A DNA stretch of 64,000 nucleotides from Arthrobacter sp. zg-Y820 (lineage in GTDB: Bacteria > Actinomycetota > Actinomycetes > Actinomycetales > Micrococcaceae), in contig NZ_CP126247.1 of the NCBI RefSeq assembly GCF_030142155.1, forward strand, positions 1,922,001 through 1,986,000, written 5' to 3'. Each line of letters opens with the position of its first letter. Positions within the stretch are counted from its first letter, which is position 1. Under the pieces are notes generated by a model. It was not told the DNA's origin, did no database searches, and saw nothing but the letters and a program-made list of their open reading frames with translations. Shown here piece by piece: positions 24,408 to 31,955 of the stretch. A program made the translations under genes and the position numbers.

Positions 24408-25838
24408 ATGGTGAGGAAGGGCCTTCCCCGAGTTCCCGGCGCTCCCGCCGGCGAGGCGGGGGACAAGCAGGAGAATATTGCAACAGCAACACCAGTAACA
24501 CCAGAAACCGCAACACCAGTGACGCCCGCATCCGATAACACCGCAGCAGCCGGTGCCGTGCCTGCCGGCGCAGCACCGGCTGCTGCGCCGGCTGGCAGGC
24601 GTCAGGGCCTGCCCCGCGCTGCCACCGGGACCAGCACCGCCCCCGCGCCGGCAGTCTCTTCGGCCGCCAATGGAAGCGGAGTAGGGGCGGCGGCCACACC
24701 AGCGGCAACCGCCACACCGGCTCCGGCAGTGCCGGGGCGACGTCAGGGTATGCCGCGCCCGGCCGCCGGAGGCAGCGGGACGCCGTCGGCTTCTCCTGCC
24801 GGTGCCCCGTCAGGTTCAGCTTCGGGTTCTGCTTCAGCGTCCGGTGCTCGGACCCAGGCTCCGGCTGCAGGCGCTGCCTCCGCCGCCGCGGCAGCCAATC
24901 CGGCAGGGAAAACGACGGCAAAACCTGCAGCAAAGGCCGGCGCTCCCTCGTCCGGGCGCAGCAGGCTCGCGCGGGGCGGTCTCGCGACTGCTGCGCTGCT
25001 CGCCCTTTTCGCCATCGCCGTTTTGGTGGCCAGATGGCTCGTCACCCAGGACTCCGTGCAGGGCTTCATCGCCCAGTACCCGGGTGAAAGCCACCTCCCG
25101 CATGACGCCCCCGTCGGGCTGCCGGGCTGGCTTGGCTGGCAGCACTTCTTTAATGCCTTCTTCATGGTCCTGATTATTCGCTCGGGCTGGCAGGTCCGGA
25201 CGCAGCGGAAGCCGCCGGCATCCTGGACGCCGCGCTGGGGCAAGAATCCGAAGAAGATCAGCATCACCCTGTGGCTGCACCAGTCTCTGGACCTTCTCTG
25301 GCTGGTCAACGGGGGAATCTTCGTGGTTCTGCTCGCTGTTACCGGGCAGTGGATGCGGGTGGTTCCCACGAGCTGGGACGTTTTCCCCAACGCCCTTTCG
25401 GCCGCCCTGCAGTACCTTTCGCTGGACTGGCCCACGGAGAATGGCTGGGTGAACTACAACAGCCTGCAGGTGCTTGCCTACTTCGTGACCATCTTCATCG
25501 CGGCGCCGCTCGCTGCCGCCAGCGGGTTCCGGATGTCGGACCTGTGGCCTTCGAAGGCCAAGCGGCTGAGCACCCTTTATCCGATCGAAGTGGCGCGGGC
25601 CATCCACCTCCCCGTGATGTTCTACTTTGTCGGATTCATCATTGTGCACGTCGCCCTGGTGCTATCAACCGGTGCGCTGCGCAATCTCAACCACATGTAC
25701 GGCGGCCAGGATGCGGTGAATTGGTTCGGGTTCTGGGTCTTCTTCGCCTCGCTGCTCGTGATGGTTGGAGCGTGGTTTGCGGCCCGCCCGCTGATTCTGG
25801 CTCCCATCGCCTCGCTATTTGGCAAGGTCGGGCGCTAA
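24408..25838 (+). CDS. cytochrome b-like membrane protein with Pro/Ala-rich N-terminus, downstream of ETF
   Basis: This 476-residue protein has two parts. Residues 1-185 are low-complexity Ala/Pro/Gly/Thr with a short motif occurring three times: RKGLPR at the start, RRQGLPR near residue 64 and RRQGMPR near residue 110. The remainder has about six membrane segments (for example LATAALLALFAIAVLVARWL, FFNAFFMVLIIRSG, IFVVLLAVTGQWM, VLAYFVTIFIAAPLAAASG, VMFYFVGFIIVHVALVL and FWVFFASLLVMVGAWFAARP). His residues occur in HFFNAFF, HLPVMFY and HVALVLS, consistent with haem b ligation as in cytochrome b561/NarI/FdhI-type proteins. It follows etfA by 4 bp, so a role in passing electrons between ETF and the quinone pool is a reasonable inference. 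A strong terminator follows. The family assignment is by topology and His placement, not by a signature. Confidence 0.78.
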   Translation: MVRKGLPRVPGAPAGEAGDKQENIATATPVTPETATPVTPASDNTAAAGAVPAGAAPAAAPAGRRQGLPRAATGTSTAPAPAVSSAANGSGVGAAATPAATATPAPAVPGRRQGMPRPAAGGSGTPSASPAGAPSGSASGSASASGARTQAPAAGAASAAAAANPAGKTTAKPAAKAGAPSSGRSRLARGGLATAALLALFAIAVLVARWLVTQDSVQGFIAQYPGESHLPHDAPVGLPGWLGWQHFFNAFFMVLIIRSGWQVRTQRKPPASWTPRWGKNPKKISITLWLHQSLDLLWLVNGGIFVVLLAVTGQWMRVVPTSWDVFPNALSAALQYLSLDWPTENGWVNYNSLQVLAYFVTIFIAAPLAAASGFRMSDLWPSKAKRLSTLYPIEVARAIHLPVMFYFVGFIIVHVALVLSTGALRNLNHMYGGQDAVNWFGFWVFFASLLVMVGAWFAARPLILAPIASLFGKVGR

Positions 25839-25888
25839 CTTTCTCTCCAGGTCAGCGACGGAGAACACGAACAAAAACGCGATGAAGA

Positions 25889-25926
25889 CAAGGACTCCGG
25901 ACGGCGATCGCCGTCCGGAGTCCTTG
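25889..25926. terminator. bidirectional rho-independent terminator
   Basis: This is a perfect palindrome centred at 25907/25908: the 19-bp arm caaggactccggacggcga is followed directly by its complement, with TTG/TTTC on the 3' side. It ends the etf operon and the convergent monooxygenase gene. Confidence 0.9.
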
Positions 25927-25958
25927 TTTCGTTGTCGGCTCCTTACATTCTTTGTTTC

Positions 25959-27806
25959 CTAAGCGCGCTGGCTCTCCTTGACGGCCAGGACGTCAAGGAT
26001 TTCCTCTTCACGCCACTTCTTGAGCAGGCGGTGGAAGACAACCGGCCCCGGCCCGAAGGAGAAGCTCACGGGCGGCGGATTGCCTTCACGGTTGTAGTAG
26101 CCCGGTGTGCATTCGGCCTGGAACTGCTTGTTGTCGTTCGATGTTTCCTGGATGGTCCGGCACCACGCATCTTCGGCTTCCGCCGTCGGCTCAATGTAGT
26201 CGGCTCCGGTCTCGCGTCCCTTGGCGATGACGGCGGCAATGTGGTTGGCCTGTTCGAGCAGGATATGCACAAAGTTGACGGAGTTGGCGTTCTGCATCGG
26301 GCCCAGGTGGAAGAGGTTGGGGAAGCCATTGGTATAGAAGCCGTGAAGCGTCCTCGGCCCCCGACTCCAGGCCTCGAGCAGCGTGCGCCCGCCGCGGCCG
26401 GTGACGGGCATGGCACCGGAGGTCACGCCCGAGACGCCGACCTCAAACCCGGTGGCGAAAATGACGCAGTCCACTTCGTATTCGACGTCGCCCACCACGA
26501 TGGAGGTCTCCGTCATGCGCGTAATGCCGCCAAAGTCCGCTGTGTCGACCAGCGTAACGTCGGGGCGGTTGAACGCCTCCAGGTAGAAGTCGCTGAAGGT
26601 GGGCCGCTTGCACATGTAGCGGTACCAGGGCTGAAGCACTTCGGCGGTGGCGGGATCGGACACCACAGCGCCGATCCGCGCACGGATCTCGTTCATCTTG
26701 GCGAAGTCGACCAGTTCGTCGATCCGTTCCCGTTCCTCTGCCGAAACGGTCGTGTCAACGGAACCGCTGATCATCTTGCGCTGGAGCTGCGCCGTGGAAG
26801 TCCAGCCGTCGCCGACAAGATCTTCTTCCACCGGCTCGCCCGAGATAACGGAGAGGAAGTTGTCCATCCGCTCCTGCTGCCAGCCGGGCTTCAGGGACGC
26901 TGCCCACTCCGGATCGGTGGGGCGGTTGTCCCGGACATCCACCGAGGAGGGGGTGCGCTGGAAAACGAAGAGCTGCTCGGCGTCGCGCGCCACCATGGGA
27001 ATCACCTGAATGCCCGTGGCTCCGGTGCCAATCACGGCAACCTTCTTGTCGGCCAGCTTTGACAGCCCGCCGAACTGGTTCCCGCCGGTGTAGCCGTAGT
27101 CCCATCGGCTGGTGTGGAAGGTGTGGCCCTTGAAGGAATCAATGCCGGGGATGCCCGGAAGCTTGGGCTGCGTCAGGGTTCCGGAGGAGGTAATGACCTG
27201 GCGGGCGCGCATCGTGTCGCCGCGGTCGGTCTGCACGATCCACTCCAGGGCCTCTTCGTCCCAGGTCAGGCTGCTGACCCGGGTGTGGAAGACGGCGTCG
27301 CGGTACAAATCGAATTTCTTGGCGATGGCCACGGCATGCCGGCGGATCTCCTCGCCCGGGGCGTACCGCTCGCTGGGCATCGTGCCTACTTCTTCAAGCA
27401 GCGGCAGGTACAGATAGGACTCAATGTCGCAGCGGATGCCGGGGTAGCGGTTCCAGTACCAGGTGCCGCCGAAGTCGCCGGCCTCATCCATCATGCGGAT
27501 GTCCTCGACGCCGGCCTGGCGCAGGCGGGCACCGGTGAGCAAGCCGCCGAATCCGCCCCCGACCACCAGGACCTCGACGGAGTCGGTGAGCGGCTCGCGC
27601 TCAGTTCGCTCGGTGTACGGATCAGTGGCGTAGTAGCCGAAGGTTCCCGTGGCCGGCTGGTACTGCGTGGCGCCGTCGGGCCGGATCCGCCGGTCCCGTT
27701 CCTGCTTGTACTTTGCCCTCAGCGAATCAACATCGAGCGCATCAAGGATTTGACCGTCGTGGCGGGCGTGTCCGCCGGAGGTGGCGGTTGCACTGCGGTT
27801 GCTCAT
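25959..27806 (-). CDS. flavin-containing monooxygenase, Baeyer-Villiger type
   Basis: This 615-residue FAD/NADPH monooxygenase has an FAD Rossmann motif VVGGGFGGLLTG near residue 80, a GTWYWNRYPGIRCDIES segment, the Baeyer-Villiger fingerprint FKGHTFHTSRWD (FxGxxxHxxxW[P/D]) near residue 226, and an NADPH motif GTGATGIQ. An N-terminal extension of about 75 residues is typical of the larger cyclopentadecanone- and steroid-type enzymes. The reaction inserts oxygen next to a ketone. Steroid D-ring ketones or a macrocyclic or alicyclic ketone are possible substrates; the position beside the steroid island makes the first attractive but unproven. A MarR gene is divergent, with an inverted repeat between them. 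Confidence 0.88.
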   Translation of the reverse strand: MSNRSATATSGGHARHDGQILDALDVDSLRAKYKQERDRRIRPDGATQYQPATGTFGYYATDPYTERTEREPLTDSVEVLVVGGGFGGLLTGARLRQAGVEDIRMMDEAGDFGGTWYWNRYPGIRCDIESYLYLPLLEEVGTMPSERYAPGEEIRRHAVAIAKKFDLYRDAVFHTRVSSLTWDEEALEWIVQTDRGDTMRARQVITSSGTLTQPKLPGIPGIDSFKGHTFHTSRWDYGYTGGNQFGGLSKLADKKVAVIGTGATGIQVIPMVARDAEQLFVFQRTPSSVDVRDNRPTDPEWAASLKPGWQQERMDNFLSVISGEPVEEDLVGDGWTSTAQLQRKMISGSVDTTVSAEERERIDELVDFAKMNEIRARIGAVVSDPATAEVLQPWYRYMCKRPTFSDFYLEAFNRPDVTLVDTADFGGITRMTETSIVVGDVEYEVDCVIFATGFEVGVSGVTSGAMPVTGRGGRTLLEAWSRGPRTLHGFYTNGFPNLFHLGPMQNANSVNFVHILLEQANHIAAVIAKGRETGADYIEPTAEAEDAWCRTIQETSNDNKQFQAECTPGYYNREGNPPPVSFSFGPGPVVFHRLLKKWREEEILDVLAVKESQRA

Positions 27807-27897
27807 TTATCGTCCTTACTTCGTGGAAAAAGCAGCCCCGGCGGTTCCCCCCATTTACAGCTCGCCGGGATGCCCGTGGATCTCAACCATTCGAAAA

Positions 27898-27918
27898 TAG
27901 TTAACTTCAGGCTAACTA
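27898..27918. promoter_or_regulatory. inverted repeat in the monooxygenase/MarR divergent promoter
   Basis: TAGTTA (27898-27903) and TAACTA (27913-27918) form a perfect 6-bp inverted repeat with 9 bp between, inside an AT-rich stretch in an otherwise GC-rich region. Size and position fit a MarR-family operator that could control both genes. Confidence 0.6.
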
Positions 27919-27966
27919 ATTGCACTGGATGTTTCCTGATCGGCTGCCGGCTACTACGGTGAGGAC

Positions 27967-28449
27967 ATGACCGATGGAGCCGAAGAGCGGCAGGAACGCG
28001 ACCAAGTATTACGAAACCTCGAGTCGCTGGCCGATTCGTATCAGGCGACCACGCTGCCGGTTCTCCTCGATTCACTCCTGACAACTGATCTCACCATCCA
28101 GCAGCTGAAGGTGCTGGCCGTCCTGGCCACCACGGAGAACGGAACGACAGGCCGCGGACTGGCGGACTCATTCGGTGTTTCACTGGCCTCGATGTCGGGC
28201 CTTGTGGACCGGCTCGTCACGCAGGGTGCGGCTGCACGGTCCCAGGATGAACAGGACGGCCGAGTGCGCCGGGTCCATGCCACACCGCTGGGCAGGGCCC
28301 TCGTCAGGCGCCTCGTGGCGAACCGGCCCGAACTCAGTTCCGAGATCCTCAGACGGCTGTCGCTGGAAGACCTGCGGGCCTTGGAACAGGGGCTGCAGGC
28401 TGTCCATGCCGAGACCGTGCGGAGGCCTCCCGCAGGGCGAATGCGGTAA
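27967..28449 (+). CDS. MarR-family transcriptional regulator
   Basis: This 160-residue winged-helix regulator has the HTH core LTIQQLKVLAVLATTE, then GRGLADSFGVSLASMSGLVDRLVTQG, and a wing with RSQDEQDGRVRRVHATPLGRALVRRL, the standard MarR pattern of DxRxRxxxLTxxG. It is divergent from the Baeyer-Villiger monooxygenase gene with a 160-bp shared promoter, so it most likely controls that gene. The ATG at 27967 follows GTGAGGAC. The effector is unknown, perhaps a ketone or phenolic substrate. Confidence 0.9.
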   Translation: MTDGAEERQERDQVLRNLESLADSYQATTLPVLLDSLLTTDLTIQQLKVLAVLATTENGTTGRGLADSFGVSLASMSGLVDRLVTQGAAARSQDEQDGRVRRVHATPLGRALVRRLVANRPELSSEILRRLSLEDLRALEQGLQAVHAETVRRPPAGRMR

Positions 28450-28696
28450 TAGCAGAAGAAAATGAGAAGATAAGAGATGTCCATCGGTTTTGGACGACTC
28501 TGCCCGTGTGGGCTCATCACCGCTGACCATCCAAAGGGCGATCAAAGCGGTGACAGTCCGGTGGCCCAAGATGCGCATAGCTGCGCGCGGGCCCGGGGGA
28601 GTCGGCTCCGGAACGGACCACTGACCTCCTGGTGCAGCGGCGAACAGCTGCAGCACCCCCGTAGTAAACCCGTACTCGACGAAAGAACTTTCATCC
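28450..28696. other. intergenic region before RNase J
   Basis: There are 247 bp between marR and rnj. A 75-codon frame at 28477-28704 is open, but it has no good ribosome site, overlaps the rnj start and is rich in Arg, Ser and Cys, so I do not call it. I saw no clear promoter or riboswitch. An imperfect hairpin around GGTGCAGC...GCTGCAGCACC near 28631-28658 could be part of the rnj leader. Confidence 0.4.
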
Positions 28697-30388
28697 GTGA
28701 ATAGAACAGCTGCCGCACTAAAAGCCCCCCGGGAACTCGCCAAAGGAACCATGCGCATTGTCGCGCTGGGCGGCATCGGCGAAATCGGCAGAAACATGAC
28801 TGTCTTTGAATTCGACGGCAAACTGCTGATCGTTGACTGCGGCGTCCTTTTCCCCGAGGAGATCCACCCCGGCGTTAACCTGATCCTGCCTGACTTCTCG
28901 TACATCCGTGACCGCCTGAACGATGTCGTTGGCGTCGTCCTGACCCACGGCCACGAAGACCACATTGGCGGCATTCCCTACCTGCTGCGCGAACGTGCGG
29001 ACATCCCCCTGATCGGTTCCAAGCTGACTCTGGCGTTCGTCGAGGCGAAGCTCAAGGAACACCGCATCACCCCGAAGCTGATCCAGGTCAAGGAAGGCGA
29101 CCGCCGCACCATGGGCGGCTTCGACCTCGAGTTCGTGGCCGTCAACCACTCAATCCCGGACAGCCTTGCCGTTGCCATTCGCACCGAGGCCGGAATGATC
29201 CTGCACACCGGTGACTTCAAGATGGACCAGTTCCCGCTGGACCGCCGGATCACCGACCTGGCCGGTTTTGCCCGTCTTGGCGCCGAAGGCGTGGACCTGT
29301 TCCTCACGGACTCCACCAACGCCGACGTGCCGGGCTTCATGGCCTCGGAGAAGGAACTGGCTCCCGCCATCGACACGGTGTTCCGCACCGCGCCGCGCCG
29401 GATCATCGTTTCCAGCTTCGCCAGCCACATCCACCGCATCCAGCAGGTCATTGACGCTGCCGACCGTTACAAGCGCAAGGTTGCCTTTGTGGGCCGGTCG
29501 ATGATCCGGAACATGACCATCGCCGAGGAACTGGGCTACCTGAACATCCCCAAGGGCATCCTGGTGGACTTCAAGGCCCTTCAGCGCTCCGATGACCCCA
29601 AGGTTGTCCTGATCTGCACCGGTTCACAGGGCGAGCCGCTGGCAGCCCTGTCCCGCATGGCCAACAAGGACCACCCGATCCGGATCCAGGAGAATGACAC
29701 CGTGCTGCTGGCCAGCTCGCTGATCCCGGGTAACGAGAACGCCATCTACAGCGTCATCAACTCCCTGACCCAGTTGGGCGCCAACGTGGTCCACAAGGGC
29801 AACGCCAAGGTCCACGTCTCCGGCCACGCCAGTGCCGGGGAACTGGCCTACTGCTACAACATCGTCAAGCCGCGCAACGTCATGCCGGTCCACGGCGAAT
29901 GGCGCCACCTGAAGGCCAACGCGGCCATCGCCGTCGCCACCGGCATGGACCCGCGCGACGTCGTCATCGCAGAAGACGGCGTGACCGTTGACCTGCGCCG
30001 CGGCCGCGCGTCGATTTCCGGCAAGATCCCCGTCGGCCTGGTCTTCGTGGACGGCGACAGCGTCGGCCACACCACCGAGGATGACCTCAAGGAGCGCCTG
30101 CAGCTCTCCGAGCAGGGTTCCGTCACGGTCCTGGCCCTCATCGATCCGGACACCGGCACGGTTGCCGAGCCGCCGGAGTTCTTCATCAAGGGCTTCGCCT
30201 GCAGCCCGGGCGACGTCAAGAAGGCCGAAGCCGTTGTGGAAAAGGCCATCAATGACGCAGCCAACGGCCGCGGCCGCGGTGCCCGCAATGAAGACCCCGA
30301 GGTCATCATTGAGCGTTCCGTTGCCAACTGGATGCGCCGCTTCTACAACCGCACGCCTGCCGTCACGGCGATTGTCGTGGATGCCTAA
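28697..30388 (+). CDS. rnj: ribonuclease J
   Basis: This 563-residue metallo-beta-lactamase/beta-CASP ribonuclease combines endonuclease and 5'-3' exonuclease activity in RNA maturation and decay. IVALGGIGEIGRNMTVFEF is followed by VDCGVLFP, the zinc motif LTHGHEDHIGGIPYLL, VNHSIPDS, LHTGDFKMD, SSFASHIHRIQQ, VHVSGHASAGE and NVMPVHGEWRHL, the full RNase J signature set. The GTG start gives MNRTAAALKAPRELAKGT, matching the usual actinobacterial N-terminus. The length is normal. A strong terminator lies 33 bp after the stop. No dapA gene precedes it here. Confidence 0.95.
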   Translation: MNRTAAALKAPRELAKGTMRIVALGGIGEIGRNMTVFEFDGKLLIVDCGVLFPEEIHPGVNLILPDFSYIRDRLNDVVGVVLTHGHEDHIGGIPYLLRERADIPLIGSKLTLAFVEAKLKEHRITPKLIQVKEGDRRTMGGFDLEFVAVNHSIPDSLAVAIRTEAGMILHTGDFKMDQFPLDRRITDLAGFARLGAEGVDLFLTDSTNADVPGFMASEKELAPAIDTVFRTAPRRIIVSSFASHIHRIQQVIDAADRYKRKVAFVGRSMIRNMTIAEELGYLNIPKGILVDFKALQRSDDPKVVLICTGSQGEPLAALSRMANKDHPIRIQENDTVLLASSLIPGNENAIYSVINSLTQLGANVVHKGNAKVHVSGHASAGELAYCYNIVKPRNVMPVHGEWRHLKANAAIAVATGMDPRDVVIAEDGVTVDLRRGRASISGKIPVGLVFVDGDSVGHTTEDDLKERLQLSEQGSVTVLALIDPDTGTVAEPPEFFIKGFACSPGDVKKAEAVVEKAINDAANGRGRGARNEDPEVIIERSVANWMRRFYNRTPAVTAIVVDA

Positions 30389-30420
30389 ACCCGTCTCGGG
30401 GCGGTAGCCCCCTGCAGCGG

Positions 30421-30469
30421 CAAAAAGAAGGTCCGGCGTCGTAATTCCGACGCCGGACCTTCTTTTTGC
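30421..30469 (+). terminator. rho-independent terminator after rnj
   Basis: Arms caaaaagaaggtccggcgtcg (about 30421-30441) and its complement (30449-30469) form a perfect stem of about 21 bp with a TTTTTG tail. The A-rich 5' side means it could also act on the minus strand. Confidence 0.9.
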
Positions 30470-30552
30470 TTCTGGCCCTGTCGGTGCTGCGGGCCGGGTC
30501 CTATCGTTCCATCAGACCCCGTTCCATCAGACCCGCCTGCAAAGGAGCTGAA

Positions 30553-31005
30553 ATGGACGACGACGGACTTCCGGAGAGCGTACGGGTCCTGCGGCGCATT
30601 CTCTTTGAAGGCTTCGCCACGGGCGATACCGCCCTTGTGAACGAGCTCGTCTCTCCGGATCTCATCGAGCACCAGTTCGGGCTCGAGGGCCGCGGACCCG
30701 ATGCCGTTGCCCACGTTAAAGAGGCCATCCGGCAGGTCCACGAGGCCATGCCGGACATCAGCTATGAACTCGAAGACTGGGCAACGCGCGGCAACACCGC
30801 CTGGGTGCGCTTTCGCGGACGCGGCACGAATACGGGGCCGTTTTTCGGACCGCCGAGCGGAAAGACGGTTGAAGTGACGGTAATTGACATCGCCGTTGTC
30901 GCTGACGGGCGCATCACTGAACACTGGGGAGTGCCGGACCGCTTTTCGCTGCTCCAGCAGACCGGCGTGCTCAAGCGCTTGAGGCCGGGCGCGGCTGAGG
31001 GCTAA
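30553..31005 (+). CDS. SnoaL-like (ester cyclase / NTF2-fold) protein
   Basis: This 150-residue protein has the SnoaL/NTF2-like fold: an N-terminal helix (VRVLRRILFEGFATGDTALVNELVSPDLIEHQFG), then GRGPDAVAHVKEAI, MPDISYELEDW, VRFRGRGTNTGPFFGPPSGKTVEV and ITEHWGVPDRFSLLQQTG. The His/Asp positions typical of polyketide cyclases are partly present (EHQ, EHW). The ATG at 30553 with AAAGGAG upstream is preferred to 30466, which adds an Arg-rich segment across a tandem repeat. The substrate is unknown; many relatives are small-molecule hydrolases or isomerases of unassigned role. Its stop overlaps the convergent DinB-like gene by four bases. Confidence 0.8.
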   Translation: MDDDGLPESVRVLRRILFEGFATGDTALVNELVSPDLIEHQFGLEGRGPDAVAHVKEAIRQVHEAMPDISYELEDWATRGNTAWVRFRGRGTNTGPFFGPPSGKTVEVTVIDIAVVADGRITEHWGVPDRFSLLQQTGVLKRLRPGAAEG

Positions 31006-31514
31006 GCCCGTGCCACACCTCGTGCGGCAATGATCTGCTCGCGCAGGACGTCCGCATGGCCGCAGTGCTGGGCGAGTTCGCGGAGCACATGAAGATAGAT
31101 CCACCGCATCGGCAGCGGCCCCCTGCGATTCCCGTGCACAACGTCATGGATTCCGCGGCCCGCTGCCGCGGCCCGCGACGCCGAACAGGCCAGGCTGTAC
31201 GCGGCGCGGACGGAGGCGATGGTGTCCTCCGGAGTGAGGTCGAACGACTCGTCAGGTCCCGCCGGGCAGCCTATTTCGGCTCGGGAAAGGCACGTGATCG
31301 CCTCGTTGAACCACACCTGCTCCACAAAGGTGGCGTGCTTGACCAGTCCCAGGAGAGTCGTTTTTGACGGCACGAGCCTGCTGCGGACCTCCGTTTCGGT
31401 CATGCCGTCGAGGCAGTCATAGAGGGCACCGCGGTGGTCGTCGAGAAATACTTGGAACTGCAGTTCCAACGGAGATGCGAAGGCAGCGGAATCATGGCTT
31501 GACGGTGTACTCAC
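31002..31514 (-). CDS. DinB-family protein (DUF664-like, possible mycothiol-dependent enzyme)
   Basis: This protein of about 170 residues has a DinB four-helix fold. The three metal-ligand His positions are suggested by LVKHATFVEQVWF (first) and YLHVLRELAQHCGHADVLREQI (second and third). This TTLLGLVKHxxxVE...HC.HAD pattern is the actinobacterial DUF664 group, related to mycothiol-dependent maleylpyruvate isomerase and thiol transferases. The start is uncertain: a GTG at 31514 gives MSTPSSHDSAAF, while ATG 31550 adds 12 residues and would share its bases with the start of the divergent RidA gene. Substrate unknown. Confidence 0.78.
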   Translation of the reverse strand: MSTPSSHDSAAFASPLELQFQVFLDDHRGALYDCLDGMTETEVRSRLVPSKTTLLGLVKHATFVEQVWFNEAITCLSRAEIGCPAGPDESFDLTPEDTIASVRAAYSLACSASRAAAAGRGIHDVVHGNRRGPLPMRWIYLHVLRELAQHCGHADVLREQIIAARGVARA

Positions 31515-31548
31515 GAATGCGACCCTACCGCTCCTATACGCTTCCTCC

Positions 31549-31938
31549 ATGCCGCGATTTCACTTCAGTCCCCAGCTCCACCAATCCACAGCTCCGTTCT
31601 CCCATTTCGTGCAGCACGGCGACACGGGATACACGGCCGGCATCATTGGACAGCGTCCCGACGACGGCGAGCTGGTTTCGGCCGATGTCGCCGAGCAGTG
31701 TGATGCAATGCTGACGAACCTCGAGGCTCTCCTGACGGAGCAGGGCCTGACCTTCAAAAGCCTGGTGCGCGTCACCATCCATTTGACGGACTATTCCGAT
31801 TTCGCTGCCATCAATGCCGTGTACGCCAGGCGCATCCCGGCACCGCACCCGGCCCGCACCACGCTCCAGGCAGCTGGACTGCCGCTGGGTGCAAAGGTGC
31901 AGCTGGATGCGGTCGCCACCGTCGGGTCCCCAGGCTAA
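31549..31938 (+). CDS. RidA-family protein (YjgF/YER057c/UK114)
   Basis: This 129-residue protein has the RidA fold. YTAGIIGQRPDDGELVSADVAEQCDAMLTNLEALLTEQGLTFKSLVRVTIHLTDYSDFAAINAVYARR, in shorter pieces, shows the family pattern (QCDAMLTNLEALL, TIHLTDYSDFAAIN), followed by PAPHPARTTLQAAGLPLGAKVQLDAVA. The Arg of PARTTL is the conserved residue that binds substrate carboxylates in imine deaminases. Canonical RidA removes 2-aminoacrylate, but several subfamilies lack that activity, and this sequence may be one of them. The preceding gene is divergent and almost abuts. Confidence 0.88.
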   Translation: MPRFHFSPQLHQSTAPFSHFVQHGDTGYTAGIIGQRPDDGELVSADVAEQCDAMLTNLEALLTEQGLTFKSLVRVTIHLTDYSDFAAINAVYARRIPAPHPARTTLQAAGLPLGAKVQLDAVATVGSPG

Positions 31939-31955
31939 GCGGGCCGGGCATCTTC

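Noticed and set aside
25932-27062. 376-codon frame antisense to the Baeyer-Villiger monooxygenase
   Set aside because: The monooxygenase on the minus strand has FAD, NADPH and fingerprint motifs; the plus-strand frame has none.
28477-28704. 75-codon frame before rnj
   Set aside because: No convincing ribosome site, odd composition and overlap with the RNase J start.
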